Shown here piece after piece: positions 21,303-30,505 of a stretch of DNA of 30,994 nt. Position numbers and translations under genes: made by a program. Each line of letters starts with the position of its first letter. Within the stretch, counting starts at the first letter, position 1. The notes below the pieces were generated by a model. The model made no database searches. It had not been told where the DNA came from and was given only the letters and a program-made list of their open reading frames with translations. The stretch spans positions 1 through 30,994 of IMG/VR virus record IMGVR_UViG_3300033151_000085; one strand, written 5' to 3'. This DNA is from a virus.

Positions 21303-23562
21303 CGTAGGTTCTGCATACGTAGACATTCAGCCGAAAATCGGCGCCGGGTTCTTCGCCAAGATTGGCGCGTCGATGGGCGGGTTGAAGAAGATTGGATTGG
21401 CAGCTGGCGCCGTGCTCGGCCTCGGTATGACGGCGGGCATCGCCGGGGCGTTCGCCGCCTTCAAGATTGGTGAGAACTTCGATAAGGCGTTCGACACCAT
21501 ACGGGTCGGCACCGGCGCCACCGGCACCGCTCTGGCCGACCTGGAAGCAGACTTCAAGCAGACGTTCTCCAACGTCCCGGCGTCGATGGCCGACGCGTCC
21601 ACCGCCATTGCAGACCTCAACACTCGCACCGGGCAGACGGGCGAACCGCTGCAGAAACTGGCCGGGCAGTTCTTGGAGATGACGCGCCTCACCGGGGGCA
21701 ACCTGCAGGGCAACATCAAGAACATCACGCGCCTGTTCGGAGACTGGGGTGTGGAGGCCGAGGACCAGGCCGGGGTGATGGACCAGCTGTTCGTCGCCAG
21801 CCAGACGACGGGCATCGGCATCGAAGAGCTTGCGAAGCTCACCACCGACTTCGGCGCACCGCTGCGGCAGCTGGGGTTCGGCATGGACGAGTCCATCGCC
21901 ATCTTCTCTAAGTGGAACAAAGAGGGCGTCAACACCGAAGCGATTATGGGCGGGTTGAAGGCGGGCCTGGGTCGCCTGGCGAAAGAAACCGACGACGTGC
22001 CCGGCGCTTTCCGTGACATTCAAGAGGCCATCTTGGGCGCCGAGACAGCCACCGAAGCGACGAAGATTGCGGTGGAGGCATTCGGCACCAGGGCCGGGCC
22101 AGACCTGGCGGCGGCGCTGCGGGAAGGCCGCTTCGAGGTGGGCGACCTCATGGCGTCGATCGAAGGCTCGTCTGAGACGATTATGGGCGCAGCCAAAGAC
22201 ACCGAGAGCTTCGGGGAGAAGTGGAAGAAGTTCGCCAACAAACTGATGGTCGCCGTCGAGCCGATAGCGACCCGAGTGTTCGATGCGGTGGGCGATGCGA
22301 TGGACCGCCTGGCGCCTCATATCCCTGCCATCATCGCCGGGTTCGAAACGTTCTTCGGCCTGGTGGGCGGGTGGATTGCCACCGGGGCCAGGTGGTGGAA
22401 CGAGTACAAAGACGAAATCATCGCCTTCGCACAGACGGCGTGGGAGTACCTGCAGACGTTCATCGGTGTCGTGCAGGGCATCTTCGACCGGCTGCGCGGC
22501 ATGTTCCAGGGCGGCGCAGGCGTCGAACAGTTCGGCGGCAAGTGGGCCGAAATCTGGGGCAAGGTGCAGAAGGTGTTCGCCGTCGCCTACGAGTTCATCA
22601 TGGTCGTATGGGATTTGCTGGTGCAGGGGTGGGAGAAGTACGGCGACCAGATACTGGCATTCACGTCGATGATGTGGGACACAATCCAGACCGTCATCTC
22701 CGGCGCTCTCGACATAATCACCGGCATCTTTGAAGTGTTTATCGGCATCTTCACCGGCGACTGGGAGCGGGCGTGGGAAGGCATCCAGTCGATACTCGAC
22801 GGCGCCATCGCCATCGTGACCGGGCTGCTCGGCTACCTGTGGGAGAACATCAAGATGGCGTTCCGGCTGGGCTGGGACGCTGTGCAACTCTTGTGGGACC
22901 GCCTGTGGAACTCCATCAAGTCGGGCGTGTCGGCGGCGACCGGTGTAATCGCCGGATGGATAGGCGGCTGGTGGGACACCCTCACCGGCAAGTTCACCGA
23001 CGGCATCGCCAGCGTGACGGGCGCATGGTCCGACCTGTGGAACGGATTGAAGGGCACGGCGCAGAGCGCGTGGCTGACGTTCTTGGGCTGGGTCACAGGG
23101 GCGTGGGACCTGTTCAAGGGCTGGTGGGACGGGGTGTGGAGTTCGGCCGGCTCGGGAATCTCGTCGGCGTTCTCCGGCATTGTCGGTGTCATCAAGGCGG
23201 TGTTCAACTACATGCTCCGCACCATCGGCGGCGGCATCAACAAGGCCATCGACGTAATCAACCAGGCCATTCGGGGCCTCAACATCATCAACCCCTTCAA
23301 GGACGTGGCATACGTCGGCAAGGTGAGTATCCCGCAGCTGGCCGCAGGTGGCACCACCGTCACGCCGGGCCTGGTGTCGGTGGGAGAGGAAGGCCCCGAG
23401 CTACTCGACTTGCCCACCGGGGCCAGCGTCATCCCGCTCGACAGGATGGGCGGTGGCAGGCCCTACAACATCACGATGGTGCTGGACGGGCGGGTGCTGG
23501 CGTCGGCCAGCGGGCCGCACCTGGTAGACGACCTGGTGCTGCACAGCGGACAGAGGGGGTAG
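21292..23562 (+). CDS. Tape measure protein
   Basis: A 756-residue tail-length ruler. ATG 21292 is chosen because GGGAGG lies five bases upstream and MALDVGSAYVDIQPKIG is a normal tape measure N-terminus. Residues 30-55 are hydrophobic (AAGAVLGLGMTAGIAGAFAA). Residues 80-320 match the TP901-type tape measure domain (TAIADLNTRTGQTGEPL, GIGIEELAKLTTDFGAPL, AFGTRAGPDLAAAL). Residues 380-640 are amphipathic helices rich in Trp. The C-terminus has VSVGEEGPELLDLPTGASV, a recurrent tape-measure ending. At about 1.5 angstrom per residue this predicts a tail of roughly 110 nm. No lysozyme or peptidase domain is present. Confidence 0.92.
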   Translation: MALDVGSAYVDIQPKIGAGFFAKIGASMGGLKKIGLAAGAVLGLGMTAGIAGAFAAFKIGENFDKAFDTIRVGTGATGTALADLEADFKQTFSNVPASMADASTAIADLNTRTGQTGEPLQKLAGQFLEMTRLTGGNLQGNIKNITRLFGDWGVEAEDQAGVMDQLFVASQTTGIGIEELAKLTTDFGAPLRQLGFGMDESIAIFSKWNKEGVNTEAIMGGLKAGLGRLAKETDDVPGAFRDIQEAILGAETATEATKIAVEAFGTRAGPDLAAALREGRFEVGDLMASIEGSSETIMGAAKDTESFGEKWKKFANKLMVAVEPIATRVFDAVGDAMDRLAPHIPAIIAGFETFFGLVGGWIATGARWWNEYKDEIIAFAQTAWEYLQTFIGVVQGIFDRLRGMFQGGAGVEQFGGKWAEIWGKVQKVFAVAYEFIMVVWDLLVQGWEKYGDQILAFTSMMWDTIQTVISGALDIITGIFEVFIGIFTGDWERAWEGIQSILDGAIAIVTGLLGYLWENIKMAFRLGWDAVQLLWDRLWNSIKSGVSAATGVIAGWIGGWWDTLTGKFTDGIASVTGAWSDLWNGLKGTAQSAWLTFLGWVTGAWDLFKGWWDGVWSSAGSGISSAFSGIVGVIKAVFNYMLRTIGGGINKAIDVINQAIRGLNIINPFKDVAYVGKVSIPQLAAGGTTVTPGLVSVGEEGPELLDLPTGASVIPLDRMGGGRPYNITMVLDGRVLASASGPHLVDDLVLHSGQRG

Positions 23563-23565
23563 CCG

Positions 23566-26500
23566 ATGGTCGCCAAGAACTACGGACTGACCTCTCGCCT
23601 CTACTCTCCGACACAGACGATGGCCGCCGAAATCTCGGCGCACCCTGGCCTGGACCTCGTCTCGCTGTGGGACTTGGCGAAGGACTGGCAGACCGCCGAA
23701 GGCGTGTTCTCGTCGTCGTGGGAAACCGCCTTCGACGCCGACCTCACCACCGCACACGACAACGACCCGAAGGCGCTGCTCTCACGGCTGGCGTGGGGCG
23801 AAGATGGGACGCCGACGTGGCCGACATACGGCACAACTCTGCGTCTCTTGAACCGAGACAATCACAGCGAAATGATTGTGCCCGTAGCCGACGACGCGTA
23901 CCTGCGGCGCCTGTGGATTCTGCAGCTGCGTCACTGGCGCTCGTACCTGCGCGGCGACTGCCCCGAGGGTGGGCACCAGCGCGGCGAGCACATGAACTCG
24001 GTGGCGTCTGGCATCGGCGGTGTCGAGTCTCCCGAAATGTCAATCGGGTATTCCAACACCGGAGAAAAGACGTACCTCGGAACCGCCACCCTGGCGTCGG
24101 GCATGAACGGCACACAGACAACCCTCACCCTGGCCGGGGCATACTCGGCGTATCCGACCGGCGCCGCTGTGCTGGTGGTAGACCAGGGCGGCGCTTCGGA
24201 AGAGTACTTCGCTCAACGGGTGCGGTCGGGTGCCACCGTCACGCTGAGGTCGGTCGGTACTGACGGGTACACCGGCAGGGGCTGGAACAATCAGGGCGTC
24301 GCCACCCCCGCGGCAGGCAAGGTCGTCAAGTACCTGGCGACGGGTGACGCCGTCTCGACCACCTACGACGGCAGGGGAATCACCTACTGGGACGAGTACC
24401 GGGTCAACTTCAACGAGTGGGCGAAGCACGGAACCGAAGCGCAGATGCGGGTCAGGTACAAAGAGGTCTGGCGCCGCAACATCAACGACATGCTCGCATA
24501 TCTCGGAGGCCAGATCCGCACAGACGGGTCGAGCATCCCGATGCTCTGGGCCATCGGCGCCCTGTGGGGTTCGCACGACGAAGCGCAGGCTCTGCTCCAA
24601 GGCGACACACCGTGGGACGGGTCGGGCCTGGCCGACGTGTTCGGCAACCGACTGCTCGCCATCGTCACCTCGTATAACGGGTACTACGACGAAGGCACCA
24701 CGTTTGAAACCATCTCGTCCAACCTGTTCAACGGGCTGCAGATGGGGTCCGACCACGGCATCCGCATCGGCGCACAGAACAAGGGCGTCACCACCTTCCC
24801 GTCCAACTCAGACGAAGGGATGGAGGACTACGTCTGGGCGATGGAGCACGGCATCCGGCACCTGCCAATGTCGTTCATCGAACCGCAGACGCAACGCTTC
24901 GACGAGGCTGCCAACAAGACGACCATCAACTACGGCGGATACGCCGGGTACACCAGCGACAACCTCCAGAAGTACACCGGCGCCGATGCCCTCACGCCGG
25001 TCCGGTCCGACGCGCTGCGCCTGCGAATGTACGGCGACGTGGACGTGGGCGACGGCTTCTTCGACCTGTCCGACGAGGAAGTGATTACGGCAGCCAACGT
25101 CGCCGCCGACGCTGTGACCATCGCCGGGGGAACCATCACCTGCGACACGGCGCAGACGCTGTGGAGTTGGAGGGCTGCCCGCTTCGACGTGGCCGCTGGT
25201 CTGGGCGACATCAACCTGCGGTACTCGTCGTTCGATTCGATATTCGCATACCCCTCCTGGTCGCAGCGGTGGGAGACATTCGACACCGGGCAGGACGGCA
25301 GGCTCGGCCGCTGGCGATACGCTGCGGGCAACCTTGCATTCGTCGGCTACTCGGCGACGACGAAGTACCTGCAAATTCGGGACGCTGCCGGGAACGTGCA
25401 GGCGACGGGCACGGTGGCGCTGCAGGCCGACACCGACTACATCTTCCGTTCGATGTTCCGTGGCAGCACCAGCGGAGACGCGCGGGTGATGCTCGCCGTC
25501 TACGACGACGGCGACTCGGCGGTGCCCGTAGACGTCATCACCTACACCGGGTTCACCACCCCAACCGACGAAGCCGCACGCTTCGACCTCGGCATGGTCG
25601 GCAAGGGCAGCGCTTCGACGGCTCACAAGTTCTGGATTGGCGACGTGTGGATTACCGACTTCGGCCACGACACGTTCCGGTACGGCGACCCGGCGCCGCC
25701 CGTAGCCGACGTATACGAACCCGAAGAAGGCGACGAACTTTCGGGCACCTACTACGTCAAGGCGTTCGCCTACGACACGGCATCGACGGAACTCAACCTC
25801 GACGTGGAAGTGAAAATCGATTCGGGTTCCTGGCAGACGGCGGCGTGGAGCGTCCCCCAGGACCTCTACAGCTTCACGTGGGACACAACCCTCGAGACAG
25901 ACGACACTCATACGGTGACGGTGCGGGCCACCGACCAGGTCGGGCACATCACCGAGTCGGACGTTGTCACCGTGACGGTGCTCAACGGCGGGCCGACGTA
26001 CCACGACGGCGCTGCGGTACTTCTGGGCACCGGGGCGCTGGCCGCTACGGCAGACGGCGTGGTGATGGCCGCCGCACAGCTGGCCGGTGTCGGACGCATG
26101 GCCGTCACCGGGTGGTCGCAAGTCGATGCGCCGTCCGTGTACGTCGGCGGCGTCGAATGGATTGTGGACTTCGGCAGCCTCACCATCACCGACCGCATAG
26201 GCGAACGGTCTACAGCGTCGTTCGTGCTGTGGGGCCTGGACGACACGGCGGGCGCCATAGACGAAGGCGCCCCCGTCACCATCTACGACCCGCAGGGCAA
26301 CGTCGCGTTCGACGGGTTCGTGTACCTGCCCGAGCAGCTGCGACCCAACCCCGACGACACCGTGACCCGGTGGCAGGTAGACGCCATCGACTTCCACTAC
26401 CTCGCAGACAAGCGGCAGGTGGCAGACGCCTGGGAGGACGTGACGGTGGCGACCATCGTGGGCGACCTCATCGCGAACGTGCTGGCCGAAGAAGGCATCA

Positions 26501-27555
26501 CGGCGGGCACCATCGCCACCGGCCCTGTCCTGTCGGAAGTGGTGTTCAACTACATCACCTGCAGCCGAGCGCTCGACCGGCTGGCCGTCACCACCGGACA
26601 CATCTGGTGGATAGACCACGGCAAGGCGCTGCACTTCGTGGCCACCACCGGCACCCCTTCGGGCACCGTTGACGCCGACGACTGTAAGGCGGCGCCGAAG
26701 CTGCGCCGGGTGTCTCCCGACTACCGGAACCGGCAGGTGGTGCGCGGGGCGATGGCGTACACCGACCCGCAGGTGGAGTCGTTCAAGGGCGACGGCGAGA
26801 TGATTACGTTCACGGTCGGGTACCCCGTGGGGCAGGTGCCCACCGTCAAGGTCAACACCGTGGCCAAGACGGTCGGCATCCGTGGCGTCGATGCGGACAA
26901 GGACTGGTACTGGAACAAGGGCGACCAGGTGGTGACGCAAGACGACGGCGGCACCGTACTCAGCGCCACCGACACGCTAGAAATCACCTACGTCGGCCTG
27001 TACTCGATTGTCACCATCGCCAACGACACCGCCGAGCAGATACGCCGGGCCGGGGTGGAAGGCGTGGGCACCGGCAAGGTCGAGGCGACCGTCAACGTGT
27101 CTGGCGTGTTCGGCAACGACGCCGCCCTGGAAGCTGCGGTGGGACTGCTCGGCACCTACTCGCAAGAAGGCCGCACCCTTACCTTCGTCACCGCTGCCAC
27201 CACCTACGAGCCGGGCACGTTCGTCACCGTCAACCTGCCCGAGCTGGACGAGAACGACGAGGCGTACCTGGTGACGCAAGTCGAAACCCGCGACCTGTCG
27301 CGCGAGGAATGGGACTTCACCGTGACAGCGGTGCAGGGCGCCGACGCCGGTTCGTGGCAGGCGCGCCTCGCCGCTGGCCTGGCCCCACCCGAAGTGCTGG
27401 CCATCCGCGAGAACATCTCAGAATCGGAGACGCTCTTGGTGCTGGCGCAGACGGCAGAAGCGTGGGCGCTGGCCGAAGCCGTCGCTCAGACGGTGTGGGC
27501 CTGCCCGGTTCCCTCGTCTACGCTGTACCCGACGACCACTCTCTACCCCTGCTAG
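23566..27555 (+). CDS. Tail-tip fusion protein: N-terminal enzyme-like domain, Ig-like domain, solenoid repeats, tail hub
   Basis: A 1329-residue protein directly after the tape measure. Residues about 20-480 look like a glycoside-hydrolase-type barrel with a beta insertion (LVSLWDLAKDW; IPMLWAIGALWGSHDEA; GMEDYVWAMEHGIRHLPMS); no family is claimed. Residues 560-700 are beta sandwich. Residues 713-806 are an Ig-like domain (VYEPEEGDELSGTYYVKAFA ... HTVTVRATDQVGHI). Residues 813-851 are two GAAVLLGTG-type repeats like those in the 1040-residue protein. From about 856 a siphovirus hub fold begins (VYVGGVEWIVDFGSLTITDR, GYVYLPEQL-like FDGFVYLPEQLRPN). There is no separate distal tail protein gene, so this polypeptide may combine several tip functions, probably including host-surface binding. 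Confidence 0.8.
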   Translation: MVAKNYGLTSRLYSPTQTMAAEISAHPGLDLVSLWDLAKDWQTAEGVFSSSWETAFDADLTTAHDNDPKALLSRLAWGEDGTPTWPTYGTTLRLLNRDNHSEMIVPVADDAYLRRLWILQLRHWRSYLRGDCPEGGHQRGEHMNSVASGIGGVESPEMSIGYSNTGEKTYLGTATLASGMNGTQTTLTLAGAYSAYPTGAAVLVVDQGGASEEYFAQRVRSGATVTLRSVGTDGYTGRGWNNQGVATPAAGKVVKYLATGDAVSTTYDGRGITYWDEYRVNFNEWAKHGTEAQMRVRYKEVWRRNINDMLAYLGGQIRTDGSSIPMLWAIGALWGSHDEAQALLQGDTPWDGSGLADVFGNRLLAIVTSYNGYYDEGTTFETISSNLFNGLQMGSDHGIRIGAQNKGVTTFPSNSDEGMEDYVWAMEHGIRHLPMSFIEPQTQRFDEAANKTTINYGGYAGYTSDNLQKYTGADALTPVRSDALRLRMYGDVDVGDGFFDLSDEEVITAANVAADAVTIAGGTITCDTAQTLWSWRAARFDVAAGLGDINLRYSSFDSIFAYPSWSQRWETFDTGQDGRLGRWRYAAGNLAFVGYSATTKYLQIRDAAGNVQATGTVALQADTDYIFRSMFRGSTSGDARVMLAVYDDGDSAVPVDVITYTGFTTPTDEAARFDLGMVGKGSASTAHKFWIGDVWITDFGHDTFRYGDPAPPVADVYEPEEGDELSGTYYVKAFAYDTASTELNLDVEVKIDSGSWQTAAWSVPQDLYSFTWDTTLETDDTHTVTVRATDQVGHITESDVVTVTVLNGGPTYHDGAAVLLGTGALAATADGVVMAAAQLAGVGRMAVTGWSQVDAPSVYVGGVEWIVDFGSLTITDRIGERSTASFVLWGLDDTAGAIDEGAPVTIYDPQGNVAFDGFVYLPEQLRPNPDDTVTRWQVDAIDFHYLADKRQVADAWEDVTVATIVGDLIANVLAEEGITAGTIATGPVLSEVVFNYITCSRALDRLAVTTGHIWWIDHGKALHFVATTGTPSGTVDADDCKAAPKLRRVSPDYRNRQVVRGAMAYTDPQVESFKGDGEMITFTVGYPVGQVPTVKVNTVAKTVGIRGVDADKDWYWNKGDQVVTQDDGGTVLSATDTLEITYVGLYSIVTIANDTAEQIRRAGVEGVGTGKVEATVNVSGVFGNDAALEAAVGLLGTYSQEGRTLTFVTAATTYEPGTFVTVNLPELDENDEAYLVTQVETRDLSREEWDFTVTAVQGADAGSWQARLAAGLAPPEVLAIRENISESETLLVLAQTAEAWALAEAVAQTVWACPVPSSTLYPTTTLYPC
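26002..26127 (+). repeat. Two GAAxLxGxGT repeats shared with the 1040-aa protein
   Basis: Codes for HDGAAVLLGTGALAATADG and MAAAQLAGVGRMAVTG. The first is nearly identical in protein sequence to the first repeat at 16020, but with several silent differences, so this is not a recent DNA copy. Confidence 0.8.
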
Positions 27556-27565
27556 GAGGCCCACG

Positions 27566-28120
27566 ATGGCCCACAAGAAACGTTCTGGCGCAGGTACACC
27601 TAAGACGGCGAAGCGGGCCGCTACGGAGCCACCTGCAGGCCCTGGCGGCACACCAGCGGTGCAGGTGGCAGGCGCTACGCCGTGGGACGGCGAGGTTCGC
27701 ATCGTTGTGCGGAAGCCTGGCCGGGCCGGGCGCGTGACGGTGCTGAATAACCTCATCGTGGACAGCGGCAAGGCGCTGCTCGCCCTGGCCCTCCGCGACG
27801 GGGCGGCGCTGCCCGAAATCACCTACGTTGCGGTCGGGTCGGACAACACCGCTCCGGCAGCTGGCGACACCGCCCTCGGCACGGAGACGTTTCGCAAGGC
27901 CGTCACCGCACAGGCCGAAGGCTCCGCATCGAACAAGACCATCACGACGGTGTACCTGGCCCCGTACGAAGCCAACGGGCAGATAGAAGAAATCGGCTGG
28001 TACGGCGGTGAAGCCACCGACGACGCCGACAGCGGTGTGCTTATCGCGCGGGTGCTGTACTCCAAACTCAAAGACGCGTTGGAGTCGATACAGATTGAAC
28101 GAACCGACACGGTCGGGTAG
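27566..28120 (+). CDS. Minor tail protein (184 aa)
   Basis: Starts at ATG 27566 with AGGAGG upstream. The N-terminal 45 residues are basic and low complexity (MAHKKRSGAGTPKTAKRA). The body has VTVLNNLIVDSGKALLALAL, EITYVAVGSDNTAPAAGDTAL and EIGWYGGEATDDADSGVLIA, a pattern recurring in minor tail or fibre-base proteins of many phages (a conserved 'VGSG/T-x-x-P...D..L..E' segment). Fibre or tip location is inferred from gene order after the hub. Confidence 0.75.
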   Translation: MAHKKRSGAGTPKTAKRAATEPPAGPGGTPAVQVAGATPWDGEVRIVVRKPGRAGRVTVLNNLIVDSGKALLALALRDGAALPEITYVAVGSDNTAPAAGDTALGTETFRKAVTAQAEGSASNKTITTVYLAPYEANGQIEEIGWYGGEATDDADSGVLIARVLYSKLKDALESIQIERTDTVG

Positions 28121-28129
28121 GGAGCGCTC

Positions 28130-28765
28130 ATGGCGAACGACGTAACTTTCACACCGACCGACTGGAACGAAGGGGTGGCGCCGGGCATCTCGGCAGCCCA
28201 ACTTGACCGCATCGAAACGGGTGTGGACGACCTCGCCACCGAATTCAGCGCGCACAACGGCGGCACCGCCGTCACCGACCACCCCGAAGCGACCAGCGGT
28301 GTGCGAGGGTTCTTGCCCGCCGCCGACAAGGCGACCATCGACGCCCTGTGGACACCGCCGAACGTCAAGCTAGAAACGGCGTCGGTGCTCGCCAAGACGA
28401 TTGCACCTGCAGACCCACTCACCACCGTCCAGTCGGTGTCCATCGCCGTACCGGCAGAGTGGAACAGCTACGACGTGCTGATGCTCTCCACCTTCAACCT
28501 CAACCGCGACGATGCCAGCGCAGAGCAGGTGCGCGCCCTTCTGTCCTGGGATGGCGCCGACGGGAATTACACCCTCATCGACTGGGACTCCAGCGACGAC
28601 CCCGGTCATTGGGTTCCCGTCACGCTGCACTACGCCGTCGAAAGCCAGACCGCTACGGGCACCCGATACGCCCGGCTCAAGTACACCATCATGAGCGGCA
28701 CCGGCGACTGTTCTGTGGGCGGCGCTACGGGGTACACGACCGTCCAGATTATGCGGCAGACGTAA
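28130..28765 (+). CDS. Minor tail / fibre protein (211 aa)
   Basis: The first 70 residues (DWNEGVAPGISAAQLDRIETGVDDLATEF, VRGFLPAADKATIDALW) resemble the trimeric shaft segments of tail fibres. The C-terminal 130 residues look like a beta-sandwich head (SVSIAVPAEWNSYDVLMLSTFNL; VTLHYAVESQTATGTRYARLKYTIM). Likely a receptor-binding or fibre protein. It overlaps the endolysin start (TAATG). Confidence 0.72.
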   Translation: MANDVTFTPTDWNEGVAPGISAAQLDRIETGVDDLATEFSAHNGGTAVTDHPEATSGVRGFLPAADKATIDALWTPPNVKLETASVLAKTIAPADPLTTVQSVSIAVPAEWNSYDVLMLSTFNLNRDDASAEQVRALLSWDGADGNYTLIDWDSSDDPGHWVPVTLHYAVESQTATGTRYARLKYTIMSGTGDCSVGGATGYTTVQIMRQT

Positions 28766-29565
28766 TGCCGACCCACCTGCCTTCGGTGCTTCGCCTCGAC
28801 TGGGACCAGTACTACGCCGACGACTCCAACCTGGTGTCGCTCACCCTGCTCGGCCGCTACCCCGTCAAGGTGCAAGACTTCTGGGCGCCCGCCGTCGAAG
28901 CGATGGAGCACCAGCTGCAGGCCACCGGGTACGAAGACCCGTGCGACTGGATTGGGTCGTGGTTCGTGCGCGGCATCGACGGTTCCATCTACGAGTCGTG
29001 GCACAGCTACGGCGCCGCCATCGACCTCGACTACGGCGGCGGCGACGGAGACGCCATCGACCGGAACCCTCACGTGCACCGGCCCATCTACCCCGGCGAC
29101 CCGGGCTTCGGCGTCGAGTGGCAGATACTCGAGCATCAGGTCCACGCCGTAGAGGCCATCCGCACCATGAACGGCAAGCGGGTCTGGCGCACCCTCCTGT
29201 GGAGCATCGGGGATACGATGCATTGGGAACCCGCCTGCAGCCCCGCCGACATTGCGACCGGCATCGACCCCACCAGCCTGATAGGAGGCTCCGACATGAA
29301 CTGTCCATGGACGAACACCACCGAACCGGGCGCGCCCTGGTACACGACGGCGCTGCCCTGCGCCGACCACTACACCCCCGCCGACGCCGACACCGAGTGG
29401 GGCGTCAACACCGGCGTCTGCAACGTGCCGTCGTGGGGCGAGAACGGCATCGACTACGGCGTGGCCACCGGGCGTATCAAGCTCGGCGACAATCACCGTG
29501 ACGACTTCACGGAGATACTGACCAAGGGAACGTGGCTCACGATGGAAGCCCGCGCCCACAGCTAG
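28765..29565 (+). CDS. Endolysin, M15-family D-Ala-D-Ala / L,D-carboxypeptidase-like
   Basis: A 266-residue peptidoglycan peptidase. Residues 79-87 (WHSYGAAID) give zinc ligands His80 and Asp87 in the SxHxxGxAxD motif. His153 in DTMHWEP is the third ligand, in the conserved xHWE motif whose Glu155 is catalytic. The C-terminal 80 residues (after about 175) contain several cysteines and Trp (NCPWTNTTEPGAPWY, TGVCNVPSWGENG) and probably form a cell-wall binding part. The ATG at 28765 is set by the TAATG overlap. There is no signal peptide, so export depends on a holin from the next genes. Confidence 0.88.
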   Translation: MPTHLPSVLRLDWDQYYADDSNLVSLTLLGRYPVKVQDFWAPAVEAMEHQLQATGYEDPCDWIGSWFVRGIDGSIYESWHSYGAAIDLDYGGGDGDAIDRNPHVHRPIYPGDPGFGVEWQILEHQVHAVEAIRTMNGKRVWRTLLWSIGDTMHWEPACSPADIATGIDPTSLIGGSDMNCPWTNTTEPGAPWYTTALPCADHYTPADADTEWGVNTGVCNVPSWGENGIDYGVATGRIKLGDNHRDDFTEILTKGTWLTMEARAHS

Positions 29566-29573
29566 GAGGACCC

Positions 29574-29945
29574 GTGAACCGGCCCGCGCTTGTCTACCGG
29601 CCCCTCATGCCGACTGTCTACAGGTGGATGCTCACCGTGTCTGGTGCGGCGTTCTTGTGGGTGTCGGCGTGGGACCAGCTGTGGCTTCGCCCCATCTCCA
29701 TAGCGACGGGGCTGGCGTTGATACTGGTCGGCTGGTTCCCTGCCGCGCGCAGGGCCCGACGCCTGGCCGCATACATGGCGGCGTTCGCCGGAATCGGACA
29801 AGTCGTAGAACTGGTGCTGTGGAACCCGCCGCCCGGCGTGTCCGGTCTGACGACGATGCCCGGCGTGGTGCCGTGGCTGGCGCTGGTGACGTACACCGTT
29901 CTGCTCACCGCCTTCGGGTGGGTTCCGGCGCGGGAGGGCAAGTGA
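29574..29945 (+). CDS. Four-helix membrane protein, candidate holin or lysis accessory protein (123 aa)
   Basis: Starts at GTG 29574 with AGGAGG immediately before it. Four hydrophobic segments are visible: about 19-35 (MLTVSGAAFLWVSAW), 38-55 (LRPISIATGLALILVGWF), 64-84 (LAAYMAAFAGIGQVVELVLW) and 95-115 (VPWLALVTYTVLLTAFGW). No family is recognised. Position right after the endolysin suggests holin or a holin partner. Confidence 0.75.
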   Translation: MNRPALVYRPLMPTVYRWMLTVSGAAFLWVSAWDQLWLRPISIATGLALILVGWFPAARRARRLAAYMAAFAGIGQVVELVLWNPPPGVSGLTTMPGVVPWLALVTYTVLLTAFGWVPAREGK

Positions 29946-30292
29946 TGACGCATCTGGTGCAGGTGGGCGGGCAGCTGGTGGCCGCAATGATGATGACGGC
30001 GGGCGCGTGGGTCATGGCGGTGGTGGCCATCGACGCTCAAGACGTGACAGCGGGGGCGGTGGGGGTGGCTCTGCTGGGCGCCGGGATGGCGCTGGTCAAG
30101 TGGACGTTGAAAACCAGCGAGCGGGTGGAGGCCACCTACGTCGGGGCCATCACCGCAGCCGAGGAACGCGCAGCCCGGTCGGAAGTGGCCGAGGAACGGT
30201 GGCGCAACCTGTACGAGCAAGAGCGGGAGCTTCGGCTGTCGTTGGAGAAGGCCGGTCTAACCGACCGGCGCAACCCTGGGAGGCCTAGATGA
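29945..30292 (+). CDS. Holin-like protein with C-terminal coiled coil (115 aa)
   Basis: ATG 29945 overlaps the preceding stop (TGATG). Two hydrophobic segments lie at about 9-30 (GGQLVAAMMMTAGAWVMAVVA) and 38-55 (AGAVGVALLGAGMALVKW), followed by a charged coiled coil (AAEERAARSEVAEERWRNL). Two membrane spans plus a charged tail fit a class II-like holin. The assignment is by pattern and location. Confidence 0.72.
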   Translation: MTHLVQVGGQLVAAMMMTAGAWVMAVVAIDAQDVTAGAVGVALLGAGMALVKWTLKTSERVEATYVGAITAAEERAARSEVAEERWRNLYEQERELRLSLEKAGLTDRRNPGRPR

Positions 30293-30322
30293 GAAAGCTG
30301 TTCGACCGAAAATGCAGAGCCG

Positions 30323-30505
30323 GTGGTGTTCGTAGGTGCCCTGTCGGCGGCGTGGCTGTCGCTGGTGGCCATCGACCAGGCCGCTACCACCTGGGAGCTT
30401 CCGCTGTGGTCGTACCTGGTGGCGGTGCCCGTCGTGGCGTTCCTCACCTACGTCACCAGGGGCGCCGTTGCTCCGGTGGGAGGCACCGATGACGAAGCCT
30501 CGTAA
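30323..30505 (+). CDS. Small two-helix membrane protein, apparently frameshifted at its start
   Basis: As it stands the open frame starts at GTG 30323 without a good ribosome site and gives 60 residues with two membrane segments (FVGALSAAWLSLVAI, LWSYLVAVPVVAFLTYV). An ATG at 30289 overlaps the previous stop (ATGA) and codes for MRKLFDRK, then runs out of frame at AAAA (30309-30312). One A fewer would give MRKLFDRNAEPVVFVGALS and a complete protein of about 71 residues. A third holin or spanin-like lysis component is the likely role. Confidence 0.6.
   Translation: MVFVGALSAAWLSLVAIDQAATTWELPLWSYLVAVPVVAFLTYVTRGAVAPVGGTDDEAS

Noticed and set aside
24808-26940. 710-codon minus-strand frame opposite the tail-tip gene
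   Set aside because: No ribosome site or domain, and it lies entirely antisense to a well-supported tail gene.
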